A DNA stretch of 42,764 nucleotides. Source: Micrococcales bacterium. Lineage in GTDB: Bacteria; Actinomycetota; Actinomycetes; Actinomycetales; Microbacteriaceae. The stretch is taken from positions 1 to 42,764 of the forward strand of contig CANGBK010000008.1 in the NCBI GenBank assembly GCA_947452235.1, given 5' to 3'. The notes beneath the pieces are model-generated. The model was not told the origin of the DNA, searched no databases, and saw only the letters and a list, made by a program, of their open reading frames with translations. Positions 40,709-42,764 of this stretch are shown piece by piece. The position numbers were made by a program, and so were the translations under genes. How positions within the stretch are numbered: position 1 is the first letter of the stretch; every line of letters starts with the position of its first letter.

Positions 40709-42004
40709 ATGAGTAATCCCACAGAGCTAAACAGGTCTGTTGAAACTCTCATGCTCAGGCTCAATAGGCTAGGGACTAGAAGGCTTAGGCAACTGTCCTG
40801 GTTTAGAGCCAAGATCTGGGGTTTAGTTTTATCAATCTTCACAGCTGGCCTTACCAGCTTAAAAGAAGATAAACAGTTTGAACTATTTCGTAAGGTTCCA
40901 CTACCTGAAGGTCCTCTAGTAGTTGTTGCCAATCATGCTTCACACATAGATTCCGTTGCTTTGGTCACAATGATTGGAAGAACTAGACCTGTTCTAGTTG
41001 TTGCAGCTGCTGATTATTGGTTGGTTGATAAGGCAAGTGAACTTATAGCAAGATTTGCTATTGGAATTTGGCCGATTAGACGTGGAAGCGATAAAGCTTT
41101 TGAAGATTTGATGCTGGTCAAAGATTTAGTAAAAGCTGGTGTGGTTCTTGTGGTCTTTCCTGAAGGTGGAAGATCAGAGAACGGTGAAGTTCAAGATTTT
41201 CACACCGGTGCTTTCCGGTTAGCTACAGAAATCGATGCAACAATCTTGCCAATAGCTGTTGTTAACGGTGACAAAGTTTTACCTAGAAAATCTCTTAGTG
41301 CCAAACACAAACCTTTGAATCTTCGTATCGGTAAAGCATTCAAGGTTAATGATGTTGAGAAAGATGCCAAGTCAACACAAAAACAGATAACCGAATTACA
41401 CAAAACTCGTGTGGTGGATGCGCCAGGATTTGGTTTTAGTCGAGTTAGGAAGATTGCTTTTGGTTGGGTCGGATTAATAGTTGTTTTCTTTTGGGCTGTT
41501 GGTGAAGGAATCTTTTGGCCGTTGGTTGCAGAGATGCCACTTTTGCTATTGGTGGTAACTGTTGGCTTTAGATGGCGTGGTGCTTTACTGATAGCAGTTT
41601 CGGCACTTGGATCTATTGTTGGCGTTCTAACAACGTGGTGGTTAGTTGACAAAGGATTCCATCCACCATCACCTCTAACAACACCAAACATGTTTGATTA
41701 CGCAAGAAGAGAGATGATTGATAGTCCTAACTCAGCGTTCTGGGATCAGATGTGGAATGGTATTCCAGTAAAGGTTTATGCGCATGAAGCTGGCGCTATT
41801 CACCTTAGTTTCTTAGAAGTATTGCAATCTCTAGTCCCCAGAGTTCTAAGGATTGCAATCCTCGGTGGTGGAGGTTGGTTGCTAGGTTCATCGTTAGCTA
41901 AATGGCTCAAACCTAATCTTGGATTAGTGCAGGCAGTTTCACTGATGGCTTTTCCGTTTGGGTTATTCCAGGCGGTTTGGTTCTGGACTTATTACAAGGG
42001 GTAG
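40709..42004 (+). CDS. PlsC-like acyltransferase with C-terminal membrane domain
   Basis: This 431-residue protein has an N-terminal glycerolipid acyltransferase domain (about 55-240) with the catalytic NHASHID (75-81) and the substrate motif FPEGGRS (150-156). A C-terminal part (about 245-430) has four to five membrane helices and a short outside segment near DYARREMIDSPNSAFWDQMW. Plain PlsC enzymes end near residue 250, so this is an extended or fused form. With the small membrane protein and CDP-alcohol phosphotransferase downstream it suggests acylation and head-group transfer in a non-standard phospholipid or glycolipid pathway. The ribosome site is weak. Confidence 0.82.
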   Translation: MSNPTELNRSVETLMLRLNRLGTRRLRQLSWFRAKIWGLVLSIFTAGLTSLKEDKQFELFRKVPLPEGPLVVVANHASHIDSVALVTMIGRTRPVLVVAAADYWLVDKASELIARFAIGIWPIRRGSDKAFEDLMLVKDLVKAGVVLVVFPEGGRSENGEVQDFHTGAFRLATEIDATILPIAVVNGDKVLPRKSLSAKHKPLNLRIGKAFKVNDVEKDAKSTQKQITELHKTRVVDAPGFGFSRVRKIAFGWVGLIVVFFWAVGEGIFWPLVAEMPLLLLVVTVGFRWRGALLIAVSALGSIVGVLTTWWLVDKGFHPPSPLTTPNMFDYARREMIDSPNSAFWDQMWNGIPVKVYAHEAGAIHLSFLEVLQSLVPRVLRIAILGGGGWLLGSSLAKWLKPNLGLVQAVSLMAFPFGLFQAVWFWTYYKG

Positions 42005-42007
42005 TAG

Positions 42008-42322
42008 ATGAAATCACGTGCAGCGATAGCTTTAGGACGAGTGAGCTTTAGGTTCGGGTTCCTCTTTATGGCGGTAGCGCTGTTGGAATATCCAGCCTTG
42101 CATTCAGGAACTTTTGGTGTTACCCCAATCATTCCGACCGCTTTCCTGGTTTGTGTTGATTCAATAGCATTCATCATCTCCTCAGGGTTAGCCATAGCTG
42201 CAACCCTCTCCAGCTTCAAGCCGTTGTTCTTCTCCTGGCGAGCAATGTTTGGTTGCATCTTCACTGTTGTTGGGGCAGTCGCCTCATTCTTGGCTTGTTA
42301 CAGCATTCTGGGTGCTAGTTAG
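42008..42322 (+). CDS. Small membrane protein in the lipid gene cluster
   Basis: This 104-residue protein with three membrane helices (about residues 12-30, 42-62 and 78-100) starts 4 nt after the acyltransferase stop. It matches no family I can name. Its conserved placement between acyltransferase and CDP-alcohol phosphotransferase suggests a scaffold or accessory role at the membrane. Confidence 0.65.
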   Translation: MKSRAAIALGRVSFRFGFLFMAVALLEYPALHSGTFGVTPIIPTAFLVCVDSIAFIISSGLAIAATLSSFKPLFFSWRAMFGCIFTVVGAVASFLACYSILGAS

Positions 42323-42331
42323 ACTGAAATT

Positions 42332-42764
42332 GTGTTCACAATTTATGCACTGAAGCCGTGGTTCAGTAATGTTTTGAAACCTATTTTGAAATTTTCACTT
42401 AAGGCAAAGCTTTCACCAGATCTTTATACGTTGTTCAATATCGCTTTTGGTGTTCTAGCCGGCTTTGGTGTTTATTCGCTGAACGGGCTCATTGTTTTAG
42501 TCGCAGTTGTTCTAAGGCTGGCTTGCGCAAACCTTGATGGTGCTTTAGCCAGAGCTAAATCTATGCAAACAGGTATTCCACTTTCCAGGCTTGGTTTTGC
42601 TAAAAATGAGATAGGAGATCGTTTAGCTGATTTTTCAATGATGGCCGGCTTAGCGTTTCTGAGTGAAAGTTACCTTGATGGCAAACAGGCGATAACTGTT
42701 CTAATAGCTGTTTTTGTAACAGCAATACCAACCCTTATTTCACTTATCGGTGTTTCTAAAGGCG
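42332..42764 (+). CDS. CDP-alcohol phosphotransferase, YnbA-like (cut by window end)
   Basis: At least 144 residues are visible. The start is probably GTG at 42332, the first start after the in-frame stop of the previous gene; it has no clear ribosome site. The motif ANLDGALARAKSMQTG then KNEIGDRLAD shows the second Asp, Gly and AR of the CDP-alcohol signature and the two last Asp (96 and 100). The first Asp is Ala66 and the second Gly is Asn92. YnbA-type members seem to share this variant, so it is probably a subfamily feature. The product is unknown; transfer of a phospho-alcohol onto a CDP-diacylglycerol-like donor is expected. Confidence 0.75.
   Translation, partial: MFTIYALKPWFSNVLKPILKFSLKAKLSPDLYTLFNIAFGVLAGFGVYSLNGLIVLVAVVLRLACANLDGALARAKSMQTGIPLSRLGFAKNEIGDRLADFSMMAGLAFLSESYLDGKQAITVLIAVFVTAIPTLISLIGVSKG

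Noticed and set aside
41200-41691. 163-codon minus-strand frame inside the PlsC-like gene
   Set aside because: It is a shadow of a well-supported gene with no ribosome site and no family features.

Overview
The window looks like part of a compact chromosome from a free-living, aquatic, low-to-mid-GC actinobacterium, most likely a Microbacteriaceae member of the freshwater 'Luna' type (Rhodoluna/Aquiluna-like). The basis is an actinorhodopsin gene, a class E sortase followed by its small membrane partner, a DUF3073 protein, an LppM lipoprotein, a sterol-carrier-like gene beside purF/purM, many 1-8 nt gene overlaps and several TANNNT-6 nt-ATG (leaderless) starts. The genus is inference; no rRNA is present. 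I see no insertion sequence, prophage or CRISPR array.

Layout. 1-1590: three small accessory genes of uncertain role, including a HicA-like pair. 1587-7860 (minus): purine genes purL, purQ, purS, then purC and purD, interrupted by a plus-strand secreted protein with a short collagen-like repeat. 7861-9455: the most unusual stretch. It holds a NYN-domain ribonuclease-like gene, two copies 400 nt apart of a roughly 195-nt structured non-coding element, and a 28-residue hydrophobic peptide gene between the copies on the other strand. 9456-13843: a COG4705 membrane protein, then a plus-strand set of sterol-carrier-like protein, unknown protein, purF and purM. 13840-20445: LppM lipoprotein, YhgE-like membrane protein, DUF3073 protein, a coupled pair of fluoride channel subunits behind a KimA-like permease, and a DHA2 drug exporter. 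20520-25235: an orphan adenine methyltransferase whose 3' end runs into tRNA-Phe, a tRNA Glu-Asp-Phe cluster, a NlpC/P60 peptidoglycan hydrolase, rlmN, sortase E and a 52-residue membrane protein. 25279-30479: LLM flavin oxidoreductase, actinorhodopsin, Pr6Pr-family membrane protein, pyroglutamyl peptidase and a TPCP-type metal ATPase. 30516-37668 (plus): beta-CASP RNase, tdh-kbl threonine catabolism, two small proteins, ugd and mmsA. 37665-40591 (minus): two tandem secreted GH16 glucanases. 40709-end (plus): a PlsC-like acyltransferase with a membrane tail, a small membrane protein and a CDP-alcohol phosphotransferase cut by the window end.

How the genes work together. PurF, PurD, PurS/Q/L, PurM and PurC cover steps 1, 2, 4, 5 and 7 (SAICAR synthetase) of de novo IMP synthesis; the other steps must lie elsewhere. 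Tdh and Kbl convert threonine to glycine. The rhodopsin would add light-driven proton export. The GH16 enzymes suggest use of algal beta-glucans. The PlsC/YnbA-like genes suggest an unassigned phospholipid or glycolipid product.

The best candidate for something undescribed is the 7997-9449 locus. The two RNA copies keep three conserved sequence blocks, while stems between them have changed sequence but kept pairing. The adjacent nuclease and the micropeptide, whose ribosome binding site lies opposite the start of RNA copy 2, suggest an RNA-based toxin-antitoxin, defence or regulatory unit. That function is a hypothesis; the structure is visible in the sequence.
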